Origin: Burkholderiales bacterium
GTDB lineage: Bacteria > Pseudomonadota > Gammaproteobacteria > Burkholderiales > SG8-41
Direction: 5' to 3'
Length of the DNA: 64,000 nucleotides
Assembly: GCA_036262035.1 (NCBI GenBank)
Contig: DATAJS010000018.1
Coordinates: forward strand, 62,001 to 126,000
Below the pieces are notes generated by a model that ran no database searches, was not told the origin of the DNA, and worked only from the letters and a program-made list of their open reading frames with translations. Shown here one piece after another: positions 55,183 through 63,598 of this stretch; positions within the stretch are counted from its first letter, which is position 1; every line of letters starts with the position of its first letter. The translations under genes and the position numbers were made by a program.

Positions 55183-55878
55183 TCACGCCTCATACCCGGC
55201 CTCCTTCAGCAGCGCCTTCGCTTGCTCCGTCTTGAACCGCGCCACGAAATCCTGCGCGAGTCCCGGCTCAGCCGCGCTCGCCGCGACGCCGATCGAATAC
55301 GTCGCTTTCATCTGGTACTGATCCGGCAGCGGCCCCGCAAACGCGACGCCCTTGTTCGGCAGGATCTCGGTCACTTGCGTGATGCCGAGCTCGCCTTCGC
55401 CCGACGTCTGCGCGAGCCACGCCATCGCGGCGTAGCCGTTGGGAAAATACTTGAAGCGGCCGCGCACTTCGTCGAGCACGCCGAGCTTGTCCATGAGGCT
55501 CATCACGACCTTGCCCGCGGTCGCGGTGGCCGGATCGGGAAAGACGATGACGCTCGCGCTGCGGATACGCTCGCGCAACGCCGCTTCCGATACGTCAGGC
55601 ACCTGCGTTCCTGCGCGCACCGCGACGCCGGTGCCGACGCGGCCGAGATCGAAGCGCGAGCCCGGCTGCACATGGCCCGATGCGCTGAGCTCGTCGATCA
55701 TGGGATGCGTGAGCGTGATGACGTCGACCGGCTGTCCGCCTTCGACCCTTGCTTTCATCGCGCCGACCGCGCCGAAATCGGCGACGACATCGGCGCCGGT
55801 GTCGCGCTTGAACGCCTCGATGATGCGCTCGGTCACCGCCTGCGCCGCACCCGCGCTCAGAATTCTCAATGTAGCCAA
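55183..55878 (-). CDS. ModA-like substrate-binding protein, no signal peptide
   Basis: A 231-residue periplasmic-binding-protein type II domain resembling molybdate- and sulfate-binding proteins: ATLRILSAGAAQAVTERIIEAF, then VVADFGAVGAMKARVEGGQPVDVI. It later has FPDPATATAGKVVMSLMDKL and EGELGITQVTEIL. No signal peptide is evident. The TTG at 55876-55878, preceded by AAGGAAGAG, is preferred. An upstream ATG lies inside an intergenic repeat. Proteins of this sort without a signal often act in the cytoplasm as sensors. The ligand is unknown. Confidence 0.78.
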   Translation of the reverse strand: MATLRILSAGAAQAVTERIIEAFKRDTGADVVADFGAVGAMKARVEGGQPVDVITLTHPMIDELSASGHVQPGSRFDLGRVGTGVAVRAGTQVPDVSEAALRERIRSASVIVFPDPATATAGKVVMSLMDKLGVLDEVRGRFKYFPNGYAAMAWLAQTSGEGELGITQVTEILPNKGVAFAGPLPDQYQMKATYSIGVAASAAEPGLAQDFVARFKTEQAKALLKEAGYEA

Positions 55879-55902
55879 AGGCTCTTCCTTCAAAAGCGTT
55901 TT

Positions 55903-56003
55903 AACCGCCAAGGACGCAAAGGACGCCAAGGAAAGCTAAACATCGCGCACGCCTGACCACGCGACGTTGATTAACCTTTGCGTCCTTGGCGTCCTTTGCG
56001 GTT
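55903..56003. repeat. 101-bp palindromic repeat, copy A
   Basis: The element starts AACCGCCAAGGACGCAAAGG and ends with the near-inverse TTGCGGTT. The arms are built from 12-bp units AAGGACGCAAAGG, and the core starts AAAGCTAAACATCGCGCACG. It is closely similar to an equal-length element at 57109-57209 on the other strand. Confidence 0.85.
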
Positions 56004-56013
56004 CATTTGCTTC

Positions 56014-57084
56014 TTAAACAGCCGCAGCGACGGCGTCGCCCATCTGGCTCGTCGACGCCTTGCCGCCGAGGTCGGGGGTGAGCGTCTTGCGCTCGGCGAT
56101 GACCTTCTCGATCGCTCGCTCCATGAGCTTCGCGGCTTCGACCGCTTTCGGCTCGTCGTGCTTGCGGCCCAGCCATTCGAACAACATCTGGCCGGAGACG
56201 ATCATCGCGTAGGGATTGGCGATGCCTTTGCCCGCGATGTCCGGCGCCGAGCCGTGGGTCGCCTGCGCCATCGCGCGCTCGGGACCGGCGGACAGGCCGG
56301 GTGCGAGGCCGAGACCGCCGACCAGACCCGCCGCCGCGTCGGAGAGGATGTCGCCGAAGGTGTTCGTCGTGACGATCACGTCGAACTGCTGCGGCTTCAT
56401 CACGAGCTTCATCGCCATCGTGTCGACGAGCACTTCGTCGTACGCGACGTCGGGATATTCCTTCGCGAGCTTGCGGCACTCCTCGGCGAACATGCCGCAG
56501 GCGAGCTTGAACACCGTGTCCTTGTGCACCGCGGTGAGCTTCTTGCGCGGACGCGTGCGCGCGAGCTCGAACGCGGCGCGCGCGACCTTGCTCGAGCCCT
56601 GGCGCGTGATGACGCGCACGCCGATCGTCATGTCGGGCGTGGGCCTGAACTCGCCGTTGCCCATGAACACGTTGCGGTCGGGCGGCATGCCTTCGTTGTT
56701 CTCGCGGACCATGATGAGATCGACGTCGTCGTAGACGCACGGCACCCCGGGCAGCGATTTGGCGGGACGGATGTTCGCGAAGAGGTCGTAATGCTTGCGC
56801 AGGATCGGATGCGGGTTGATCGCGTTGGGCTTGCCTTTCGGATAGGCCTGGTGCCCGATGGGGCCGAGCACCCAGCCGTCGTAGGTGTCGAGCTTCTCCA
56901 GCGTGCCCGGCGGCAGCGTGTAGCCGAGCTCGTCGTACGCCTTGCGCCCGATCGGCATCGGATACCAGTCGATGGCCAGGCCGACCTTCTGCGCGGCGGC
57001 CTTCATGATCTTGATCGTCTCGGGAACGACCTCGAGACCGATGTCGTCGCCTTCCAGGATTCCTATCTTCAGAGCTCGATTCAC
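56014..57084 (-). CDS. Isocitrate/isopropylmalate dehydrogenase family protein
   Basis: A 356-residue NAD(P)-dependent decarboxylating dehydrogenase of the beta-hydroxyacid family. It begins KIGILEGDDIGLEVVPE, has VRENNEGMPPDRNVFMGNGE in the substrate region, then VHKDTVFKLACGMFAEECR and VTTNTFGDILSDAAAGLVGGLGLAPG. The N-terminal GDDIGLE differs from LeuB GDGIGPE, so leucine synthesis is unlikely. A tartrate- or homoisocitrate-type substrate is possible. It is flanked on both sides by inverted copies of a 101-bp repeat. Confidence 0.86.
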   Translation of the reverse strand: MNRALKIGILEGDDIGLEVVPETIKIMKAAAQKVGLAIDWYPMPIGRKAYDELGYTLPPGTLEKLDTYDGWVLGPIGHQAYPKGKPNAINPHPILRKHYDLFANIRPAKSLPGVPCVYDDVDLIMVRENNEGMPPDRNVFMGNGEFRPTPDMTIGVRVITRQGSSKVARAAFELARTRPRKKLTAVHKDTVFKLACGMFAEECRKLAKEYPDVAYDEVLVDTMAMKLVMKPQQFDVIVTTNTFGDILSDAAAGLVGGLGLAPGLSAGPERAMAQATHGSAPDIAGKGIANPYAMIVSGQMLFEWLGRKHDEPKAVEAAKLMERAIEKVIAERKTLTPDLGGKASTSQMGDAVAAAV

Positions 57085-57108
57085 TTCGATTCCTCAAAAA
57101 ACCTTTTC

Positions 57109-57209
57109 AACCGCCAAGGACGCAAAGGACGCAAAGGTTATTCAGCGTCGCGTCGTCATGCGTGCGCGACGTTTAGCTTTCCTTGGCGTTCTTTGCGTCC
57201 TTTGCGGTT
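57109..57209. repeat. 101-bp palindromic repeat, copy B (inverted)
   Basis: This is the reverse-strand counterpart of the element at 55903-56003. Its reverse complement starts AACCGCAAAGGACGCAAAG and shares the core AAAGCTAAACGTCGCGCACG. Both copies are exactly 101 bp and bracket one dehydrogenase gene. Confidence 0.85.
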
Positions 57210-57219
57210 AATTACGCAG

Positions 57220-57399
57220 TTAAAAAACCGGCGGCACCGGGTCGACCTTGTCCATCTCCACCCCCAGCTCGCGCTCGATCGCTTCCATCTCGGTCAGCAG
57301 CGTCGACAGGCGCAGCCGCACGTTCTCGACGTCGTACTCGGGAATTTCCAGCCCGACCGCTTTCGCCATCGCCGCGATGTCTTCGCGCGTGAGCTCCAT
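57220..57399 (-). CDS. AtzG/GatC-like small subunit
   Basis: A 59-residue protein with the sequence style of the DUF4089/AtzG-like group, short GatC-like helical partners of amidases: ELTREDIAAMAKAVGLEIPE, then LRLSTLLTEMEAIERELG. Its ATG overlaps the amidase stop (TGATG), so both chains are made together. In AtzE-AtzG the small protein stabilises the amidase; the same is inferred here. It is too short to be a transamidosome GatC. Confidence 0.75.
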   Translation of the reverse strand: MELTREDIAAMAKAVGLEIPEYDVENVRLRLSTLLTEMEAIERELGVEMDKVDPVPPVF

Positions 57400-58859
57400 C
57401 AGCCTGCCTCTTTCAGTCGCTGCGCGAGCGTGCGCTCGAGGTCGGGGTGCTTCGTGTGCCACTCGGTCGCCTGCTCGTATGCGTGGCCGATGCGGTAGAC
57501 CGTCGCTTCGTCGAAAGGCCTTCCCGCGATCTGCAGCGACAGCGGCAGGCCGTCGCCGCTGAAGCCCATCGGCAGCGCCAGCGCGGGGACGTTCGATGCG
57601 CCGAAAGTATGCGTGCCGATGCGCCTCAGGATCAGGCGCTCGGCGACGTCGGCCTTGCTCTCGACTTTTTCTTTCGTCTCGTCGATGAGCCCCGCGGGCT
57701 TGTTGTTCGTCGGGCAGATCAGCGCGTCCCACTGCGACAAAGCGTCGAGCACCTGCTGCCGCACCACCGCCCTCGCGCGCATCGCGCGGCTGTAGACCGG
57801 CGCGGGCACCAGCAGCGCGGTGGCCATGCGCGTGCGCGTGCCGACGTCGAAGACGTCCCACTGGCTGCGCAGCGCTTCGATGTACATCGACGCCGCGTCG
57901 GCGTCCGACGTGAGCATCTGCAGCGGGATCGCGTGCTTCGCCCACGGCAGAGATACTTCGCCGATCTCGGCGCCGAGCGATCTCAGGGTCTCGACGGAAC
58001 GCTCGAAAGCATCGGAGACGTCGGGATGCACGCCGTCGACGCGGGCGATCTCGCGCACGACCGCGAGACGCAGCCCGCGCAGGTCGCGCCCGAGCCCAGC
58101 GGAAAAATCGGGCACGTCGCGCGCGCTGCTCAACGGATCGCGCGCATCGCGCCCCGCGATCGCCGACAGGAAAAGCGCGTTGTCCTGCACCGTGCGCGTG
58201 ACCGGCCCTATGGTGTCCGAATGCCACGCGTACATCACCGCGCCGTAGCGGCTCACGCGCCCGTAGGTCGGGCGCAAGCCCACGCAGCCGTTCGCCGCCG
58301 CGGGACCGCGGATCGAGCCGCCGGTGTCCTCGCCGATCGACGCCGAGCACAAGCCGGCCGCCGGCGCGATGCCCGATCCGCTCGACGAGCTCGACGGCGT
58401 GCGCTCGGGATTCCAGGGGTTGCGCGGCTGGCCGTACGGAAAGACGTTGGTGCCGCCCTTGCCGCACTCGTGCAGGTTCTCCTTGCCGATGAGGATCGCG
58501 CCCGCACGCTTCAGCTTCTCGACGACCGCCGCATCGATGTCTTTGACGTGGCCGGTTTCGACGCGCGTGCCGCACGTCGTGCGCACGCCGCTCGTGCAGA
58601 TCTGATCTTTGGCGCCGAAGACGAGGCCGTGCAGCGGGCCGCGGTAATTGCCCGCCGCGATCTCGCGCTCGGCTTCCTGCGCCGCGGCAAGCGCCTGCTC
58701 CGCGGCGACCGTGATATAGGCGCGCAGGACAGGGTTATAGCGCTCGATGCGCTCGAGGTACGCGCGCGCGAGCTCCACGGGCGACAGCCGACGCGCGCGT
58801 ATGAGCTCGCCTTGCGCGGCTGCGCTGAGAAAACAAAGCTCGGCGTCGCTCGATTTCAC
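57399..58859 (-). CDS. Amidase-signature hydrolase
   Basis: A 486-residue amidase-signature enzyme that hydrolyses an amide or carbamoyl group. The triad is visible: lysine in VFGAKDQI, the cis-serine in SSSSSGSG, and the nucleophile in GEDTGGSIRGPAA. The glycine-rich signature runs over about 70 residues. The GTG at 58857-58859 gives a natural start before KSSDAELCFLSAA. Its partner AtzG-like gene follows in a TGATG overlap. With no gatB or gatA pairing, tRNA amidation is excluded. The substrate is open. Confidence 0.9.
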   Translation of the reverse strand: MKSSDAELCFLSAAAQGELIRARRLSPVELARAYLERIERYNPVLRAYITVAAEQALAAAQEAEREIAAGNYRGPLHGLVFGAKDQICTSGVRTTCGTRVETGHVKDIDAAVVEKLKRAGAILIGKENLHECGKGGTNVFPYGQPRNPWNPERTPSSSSSGSGIAPAAGLCSASIGEDTGGSIRGPAAANGCVGLRPTYGRVSRYGAVMYAWHSDTIGPVTRTVQDNALFLSAIAGRDARDPLSSARDVPDFSAGLGRDLRGLRLAVVREIARVDGVHPDVSDAFERSVETLRSLGAEIGEVSLPWAKHAIPLQMLTSDADAASMYIEALRSQWDVFDVGTRTRMATALLVPAPVYSRAMRARAVVRQQVLDALSQWDALICPTNNKPAGLIDETKEKVESKADVAERLILRRIGTHTFGASNVPALALPMGFSGDGLPLSLQIAGRPFDEATVYRIGHAYEQATEWHTKHPDLERTLAQRLKEAG

Positions 58860-58946
58860 GTGGGGATCGGCCGTGGATGGAGGAACAGCGTGGTGAAGCT
58901 GAACGCGGTGAGTGCGCGCGATTCTAGCATTCGTTACGATGGCGCG

Positions 58947-59258
58947 ATGAAGCTCCTCCATCCGGCGCGCCACGCGTTCGAGGCCCACATGATCCGCGGC
59001 TTTCTCGATTCACACGGTATCGAGGCCGTGGTGCGCGGCGAATACCTCACCAGCGGCTGGGGCGAGCTGCCCGCCGACGTGTGCGCGGTATGGATCACCG
59101 ACGATGCGCGCTTCGACGAAGCCGACGCGCTGCTGAAGGCGTTCCTGAACGGAAGCTACGCGACCGGGCTCGGCACATGGCGCTGCGAGGCCTGCGGCGA
59201 GACGCTCGAAGGACAGTTCACGACCTGCTGGAAGTGCGGTACACCGCGTGGTCCGTAA
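58947..59258 (+). CDS. DUF2007-domain protein with zinc ribbon
   Basis: A 103-residue protein with an N-terminal DUF2007 signal-transducing-type domain (LHPARHAFEAHMIRGFLDSHG, then VRGEYLTSGWGELP) and a C-terminal zinc ribbon with CEACGE and CWKCGTPRG. The ATG at 58947 lies on the plus strand, divergent from the amidase. DUF2007 resembles PII-like and regulatory folds, and the zinc ribbon may bind nucleic acid or protein. The function is unknown. Confidence 0.85.
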   Translation: MKLLHPARHAFEAHMIRGFLDSHGIEAVVRGEYLTSGWGELPADVCAVWITDDARFDEADALLKAFLNGSYATGLGTWRCEACGETLEGQFTTCWKCGTPRGP

Positions 59259-59260
59259 GG

Positions 59261-59475
59261 TGCGTTAACGATAGCGTAACGCACCGAAAAAAGGGCCCTT
59301 CTGTCGGTGCGTTACGCCGCTATCGCGGCTAATCGAACTGTGTCATCGCGAGGCTCGCACAGCGAGCCGTGGCGATCTCGTGGCGCACGAGCCGTCCCGA
59401 GCGCCTCGGGATTGCTTCGTCGCCGCGCGCGCGGCTTCTCGCAATGACACAGTAGGACTAATGCACCCTACGAAG
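59261..59475. repeat. Composite palindromic repeat region
   Basis: Two units related to GGTGCGTTAACGATAGCG lie at 59262-59332. They are followed by an element bounded by CTGTGTCATCGCGAG (59338-59352) and its near-inverse CTCGCAATGACACAG (59438-59452), and then by GTGCATTAG-type sequence. No coding frame or RNA gene is supported in this gap. Confidence 0.75.
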
Positions 59476-59481
59476 AACAGA

Positions 59482-60648
59482 TCAGGAAGCGAGCTGCTTC
59501 ATGACCCTGTACAGCGCCGACTTGGCCTCGAACCCCACCCCCGGCACGTCGGGCATGCGCACGTAGCTGTCCTGGACCGGCACGTTGTCGGCGAAACCGC
59601 CGAACGGCTGGAACACGTCCGGGTACGACTCGTTGCCGCCGAGCCCCAGCCCCGCGGCGATATTGAGCGACATCTGGTGGCCGCCGTGCGGGACGCACCG
59701 CCGCGCCGACCAGCCGTGCTCCTCGAGCATTCTCAGCGTGCGCAGGTATTCGACCAGACCGTACGACAGCGCGCAGTCGAACTGCAGCCAGTCGCGATCG
59801 GGGCGCAGGCCGCCGTGGCGTATCAGGTTGCGCGCGTCCTGCATCGAGAAGAGGTTCTCGCCGGTCGCCATCGGCCGCGTGTAGTGCACCGCCAGCTCGG
59901 CCTGGAGATCGTAGTCGAGCGGATCGCCCGCCTCTTCGTACCAGAAGAGGCCGTACGGCTCGAGCGCCTTGGCGTACTCGACCGCGGTGTCGAGATCGAA
60001 GCGGCCGTTGGCGTCGACGCACACGCGGTCGGGCGAGCCGACGACGTCGATCACCGCGTCGATGCGCCGCAGGTCGTCCGACAGCGGCTCGCCGCCGATC
60101 TTGAGCTTGACGACGCTGTAGCCGAGGTCGAGGTACTTGCGCATCTCGTCCTGCAGCGCCTGCACATTCTTTCCGGGGTAGTAATAGCCGCCGGCGGCGT
60201 AGACGAACACCTTGTCGTCGACCTCGCCGCCGTTATAGCGCTCGGCGAGCAGGCGGTACAGCGGCTTGCCTTCGATCTTGGCCACCGCGTCCCACACCGC
60301 CATGTCGAGCACGCCGACGGCGACCGAGCGCTCGCCGTGGCCGCCGGGCTTCTCGTTCGCCATCGCCGTCGCCCAGATTCGGTGGGGATCGAGATTGTCG
60401 CCGGCGTCGTTCAGCAGGCTCAAAGGATCGGCCTGCATGATGCGCGGAATGAAGCGCTCGGCGAGCAGCCCCGCCTGCGCGTAGCGCCCGTTCGAGTTGA
60501 ACCCGTAGCCGACGACGCGCCTGCCGTCGCGCACGACGTCGGTGACGACGGCCACGACGCTCGCGGTCATCTTGGAGAAGTCGATGTACGCGTTGCGGAT
60601 GGCCGAAGCGATCGGCTGGACCGTGGCGTGGATCGCGGTGATTTTCAT
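59482..60648 (-). CDS. tarD: D(-)-tartrate dehydratase (enolase superfamily)
   Basis: This enzyme dehydrates D-tartrate to oxaloacetate. The 388-residue product matches the characterised Bradyrhizobium D-tartrate dehydratase along its length: IRNAYIDFSKMT at the start, GYGFNSNGRYAQ, AGGYYYPGKN, and the KxK-type catalytic segment VVKLKIGG. The metal ligands lie in CVDANGRFDLDT, FWYEEAGDPLDY and MATGENLFS, and the end reads FQPFGGFADNVPVQDSY. Closely related sugar-acid dehydratases differ in these loops. It is monocistronic and leftward. Confidence 0.87.
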   Translation of the reverse strand: MKITAIHATVQPIASAIRNAYIDFSKMTASVVAVVTDVVRDGRRVVGYGFNSNGRYAQAGLLAERFIPRIMQADPLSLLNDAGDNLDPHRIWATAMANEKPGGHGERSVAVGVLDMAVWDAVAKIEGKPLYRLLAERYNGGEVDDKVFVYAAGGYYYPGKNVQALQDEMRKYLDLGYSVVKLKIGGEPLSDDLRRIDAVIDVVGSPDRVCVDANGRFDLDTAVEYAKALEPYGLFWYEEAGDPLDYDLQAELAVHYTRPMATGENLFSMQDARNLIRHGGLRPDRDWLQFDCALSYGLVEYLRTLRMLEEHGWSARRCVPHGGHQMSLNIAAGLGLGGNESYPDVFQPFGGFADNVPVQDSYVRMPDVPGVGFEAKSALYRVMKQLAS

Positions 60649-60820
60649 GGGGAAGAAAGGGCGGGCGAAAGCGCGGCGATTCTAGCATGCGCCCTGTCCG
60701 GGACCCCCTGACAGCGCCGCCTGTTCCGGCTTGCCCGGCCACGCTGATACCGCGCTAGAATCGTCCGGCGCGTCACCCATAAGAACACATTCCGAGCAAC
60801 CGCCAGCGCAGGAGAAAACC

Positions 60821-61276
60821 ATGGCACGCCTCAATATCAACGGGAAGGTACACGACGTACAGGTGGAGGGCAGCACCCCCCTGCTCTGGGTCATCCGGGA
60901 ACAGGTCGGGCTCACCGGAACCAAATACGGGTGTGGCGTCGCAGCATGCGGCGCATGCTCGGTGCATATCAACGGTGAGGTACGCCGGTCGTGCTCGATC
61001 CCGGTCAGCGCGGTTCAGCCGAACGACCGCATCACCACCATCGAAGGCCTCGCGCCCAATGCGTCGCACCCGATCCAGAAAGCCTGGCTCGAGCACGACG
61101 TGCCCCAGTGCGGCTATTGCCAGTCGGGCCAGATCATGGCGGCGGCGGCCCTGCTCGCCAAGAACAAGAATCCCAGCGACAAGGACATCGACGACGCGAT
61201 GACCAACATCTGCCGCTGCGGGACGTATCAGCGCATCCGCGCCGCGATCCACACCGCGGCCAAGGCCAAGGCGTAA
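60821..61276 (+). CDS. [2Fe-2S] subunit of a molybdenum hydroxylase
   Basis: A 151-residue electron-transfer subunit with an N-terminal plant-type [2Fe-2S] domain ([13 protein letters not shown]...C) and a C-terminal helical [2Fe-2S] domain (CGYCQSGQI...CRCGTY). That is the xanthine dehydrogenase small-subunit pattern. GCAGGAGAAAACC before the ATG at 60821 sets the start. It has no export signal and is followed by the large subunit after 12 bases. Isoquinoline 1-oxidoreductase alpha subunits look the same. Confidence 0.93.
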   Translation: MARLNINGKVHDVQVEGSTPLLWVIREQVGLTGTKYGCGVAACGACSVHINGEVRRSCSIPVSAVQPNDRITTIEGLAPNASHPIQKAWLEHDVPQCGYCQSGQIMAAAALLAKNKNPSDKDIDDAMTNICRCGTYQRIRAAIHTAAKAKA

Positions 61277-61288
61277 GGGGAGGACACG

Positions 61289-63505
61289 ATGAAGACCACC
61301 GCACACAGCAACATCAAGAGCCTCTCCCGCCGCAAGTTCATCGTCAATTCGGCGCTCGTCACCGGCGGCCTCGCGATCTCTCTCAAGCTCCCGTTCGGAG
61401 GCAGCGCCCATGCGGCCGCGGCGACCGGCGGCGCTGCCGCGCAGGGCGCGGAGATCAACCACTGGGTCGTCATCAAGCCCGACGAGTCGGTCGTGATCCG
61501 CGTCGCCCGCGCCGAGATGGGCCAGGGCACGCACACCGGCCTCGCGCAGCTCCTCGCCGAAGAGCTCGAGTGCAACTGGAGCAAGGTCTCGGTCGAGCCG
61601 ATCACCGCAGGCCAGAACTACGGCCGCAAGCGCGCGTGGGGCGACATGTCCACCGGCGGCAGCCGCGGCATCCGCACTTCACAGGACTACATCCGCCAGA
61701 GCGGCGCCGCCGCGCGCGGCATGCTGCTGCAGGCCGCCGCCGACGAGTGGAAGGTGCCGGTCGGCGAGGTTACCGTCGAGAACGGCGTCATCTCGCATAA
61801 AGCGTCGAACCGCACGACGACCTACGGCAAGGTCGCCGCGGCCGCGTCGAAGCTGCCCCCGCCCGATCTGAAGTCGGTCAAGCTCAAGGACCCGAAGCAG
61901 TGGAAGATCGCCGGCAAGCCGGTGAAGCGCGTCGACACCGCGCCCAAGCTCGACGGCAGCCAGATCTACGCGATCGACATCAAGCTGCCCGGGATGCTGA
62001 ACGCCGCGATCATGCAGTGCCCGGTGTTCGGCGGGAAGCTCGTCTCCTTCGACGAGGCGAAGATCGCCAAGATGCCGGGCGTGGTGAAAGCGGTGAAGGT
62101 GGACGACGGCACGGTCGCGGTGGTGGCCGACACGTGGTGGCACGCCAGCACCGCGCTCAAGGCGCTGCCGATCAAATGGGACGAAGGCGAGAACGCCAAG
62201 GCCAACACCGCGTCCATCCTCGCCCACCTGAAGGAAGGTCTCACCAACGCCGACGAGAAATACGCCGACATCAACGAGGGCGACGCGATCAAGGCCTACG
62301 CCGCCGCGCCGAAGAAAGTGGAAGCGACCTACAGCGTGCCGTTCGTCGCGCACGCGTGCATGGAGCCGATGAACGCGGTGGTGCGTCTCACCGCCGACAA
62401 GGCCGAAGTGTGGGTCGCCACGCAGAACGCCGAAGCGTCGCTCGCCGCGCTCTCGACGGCATCCGGCCTTCCGCTCGCGCAGTGCGAAGCGTATCCGCAG
62501 ACGCTCGGCGGCGGGTTCGGACGCCGCGGCGGCACGCAGGACTACGTGCGCCAGGCGACGCTCATCGCCAAGCAGCTCCCGCCGGGAACGCCGGTGAAGA
62601 TGATCTGGAGCCGCGAAGAGGACATGACGCACGACTTCTACCGCCCGATCACGCAGTGCCTGCTGCAGGGCGGCCTCGACGAGAAGGGCAATCTGCAGAG
62701 CCTGCGCATCCGCGTCTCGGGACAGTCGATCAACGCGTACCTCAATCCGTCGGCGATCAAGGGCGGCGGGGACAAGCGCCAGCTCCAGGGCTATTACAAG
62801 GAGCCCGGTGACGCGCAGCTCGGCTATTCGGTGCCGAACCTGCGCACCGAGTACGCGATGCGCAACACCCACGTGCCGGTCGGCCCGTGGCGCGGCGTCA
62901 ACACCAACCAGAACTCGATCTTCCTCGAGTGCTTCATGGACGAGCTCGCGAAGGCCGCGAACAAGGATCCGGTGGAGTTCCGCCGCGCGCTGATGAAGGA
63001 GCATCCGAAGCACCTCGGCGTGCTGAACGCGACCGCCGAAGCCGCGGGCTGGGGCAAGCCGCTGCCGAACGGTGTGTATCGCGGGGTCGCGCAGCACATG
63101 GGCTACGGCAGCTACACCGCCGCGGTCGCCGAAGTGTCGATGGTCGGCGGCAAGGTGAAGGTGCACCGTCTCGTCATGGGGACGAACTGCGGCCATGCGG
63201 TCAGCATCGACCAGATCAAGGCGCAGGTGGAAGGCTCGGTCGCCTACGGTCTGGGCGCCGCGTACTACCAGGAGCTCAACGTCGACAAGGGCCGGATCGT
63301 GGAAGACAACTTCCACACCTACAAGATGATGACGATGGCCGACTTCCCGAAAGTCGAGACGGTGATCGCGCCGACCTACGACTTCTGGGGCGGCGTCGGC
63401 GAGCCGACGATCTGCGTCGCAGCGCCGGCGGTGATGAACGCGATCTTCGCCGCCACCGGCAAGCCCGTGCGCTCGCTGCCGATGAAGAACCTGAAGCTCG
63501 TGTAA
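61289..63505 (+). CDS. Molybdopterin-binding subunit of a xanthine-dehydrogenase-family hydroxylase
   Basis: A 738-residue large subunit of the isoquinoline 1-oxidoreductase beta / aldehyde-dehydrogenase type. It starts with a Tat signal (SLSRRKFIVNSALVTGG), so the complex is folded in the cytoplasm and then exported; the small subunit would be carried along. Molybdenum-cofactor segments are GGGFGRRGG, VGPWRGVNTNQNS and the catalytic Glu in GGVGEPTICV. The substrate is an aldehyde or N-heterocycle. No FAD-subunit gene follows, which fits the two-subunit type. Confidence 0.9.
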   Translation: MKTTAHSNIKSLSRRKFIVNSALVTGGLAISLKLPFGGSAHAAAATGGAAAQGAEINHWVVIKPDESVVIRVARAEMGQGTHTGLAQLLAEELECNWSKVSVEPITAGQNYGRKRAWGDMSTGGSRGIRTSQDYIRQSGAAARGMLLQAAADEWKVPVGEVTVENGVISHKASNRTTTYGKVAAAASKLPPPDLKSVKLKDPKQWKIAGKPVKRVDTAPKLDGSQIYAIDIKLPGMLNAAIMQCPVFGGKLVSFDEAKIAKMPGVVKAVKVDDGTVAVVADTWWHASTALKALPIKWDEGENAKANTASILAHLKEGLTNADEKYADINEGDAIKAYAAAPKKVEATYSVPFVAHACMEPMNAVVRLTADKAEVWVATQNAEASLAALSTASGLPLAQCEAYPQTLGGGFGRRGGTQDYVRQATLIAKQLPPGTPVKMIWSREEDMTHDFYRPITQCLLQGGLDEKGNLQSLRIRVSGQSINAYLNPSAIKGGGDKRQLQGYYKEPGDAQLGYSVPNLRTEYAMRNTHVPVGPWRGVNTNQNSIFLECFMDELAKAANKDPVEFRRALMKEHPKHLGVLNATAEAAGWGKPLPNGVYRGVAQHMGYGSYTAAVAEVSMVGGKVKVHRLVMGTNCGHAVSIDQIKAQVEGSVAYGLGAAYYQELNVDKGRIVEDNFHTYKMMTMADFPKVETVIAPTYDFWGGVGEPTICVAAPAVMNAIFAATGKPVRSLPMKNLKLV

Positions 63506-63560
63506 GACGGTCGGGTCTGACCCCGGCTTCATCGGGGTCTGACCCGGGTTTCGCCTTACG

Positions 63561-63588
63561 AGACCGGCCGCGAGGCCGGTCTTTTTTT
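63561..63588 (+). terminator. Terminator after the molybdenum hydroxylase genes
   Basis: A 9-bp stem AGACCGGCC/GGCCGGTCT with a GCGA loop is followed by seven T. It ends the hydroxylase operon 11 bases before the next start codon. Confidence 0.92.
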
Positions 63589-63598
63589 AGGGGCACAC

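Noticed and set aside
55879-55929. Upstream ATG start of the ModA-like gene, encoding MASFASLAVK
   Set aside because: That stretch is the arm of the 101-bp repeat, whose other copy is unrelated to coding. It gives no signal peptide and no family match.
63506-63545. GGGTCTGACCCC-type inverted sequence as a regulatory site
   Set aside because: It is a short GC-rich palindrome of a kind common in such genomes, lying just before a strong terminator. Nothing ties it to control of the adjacent genes.
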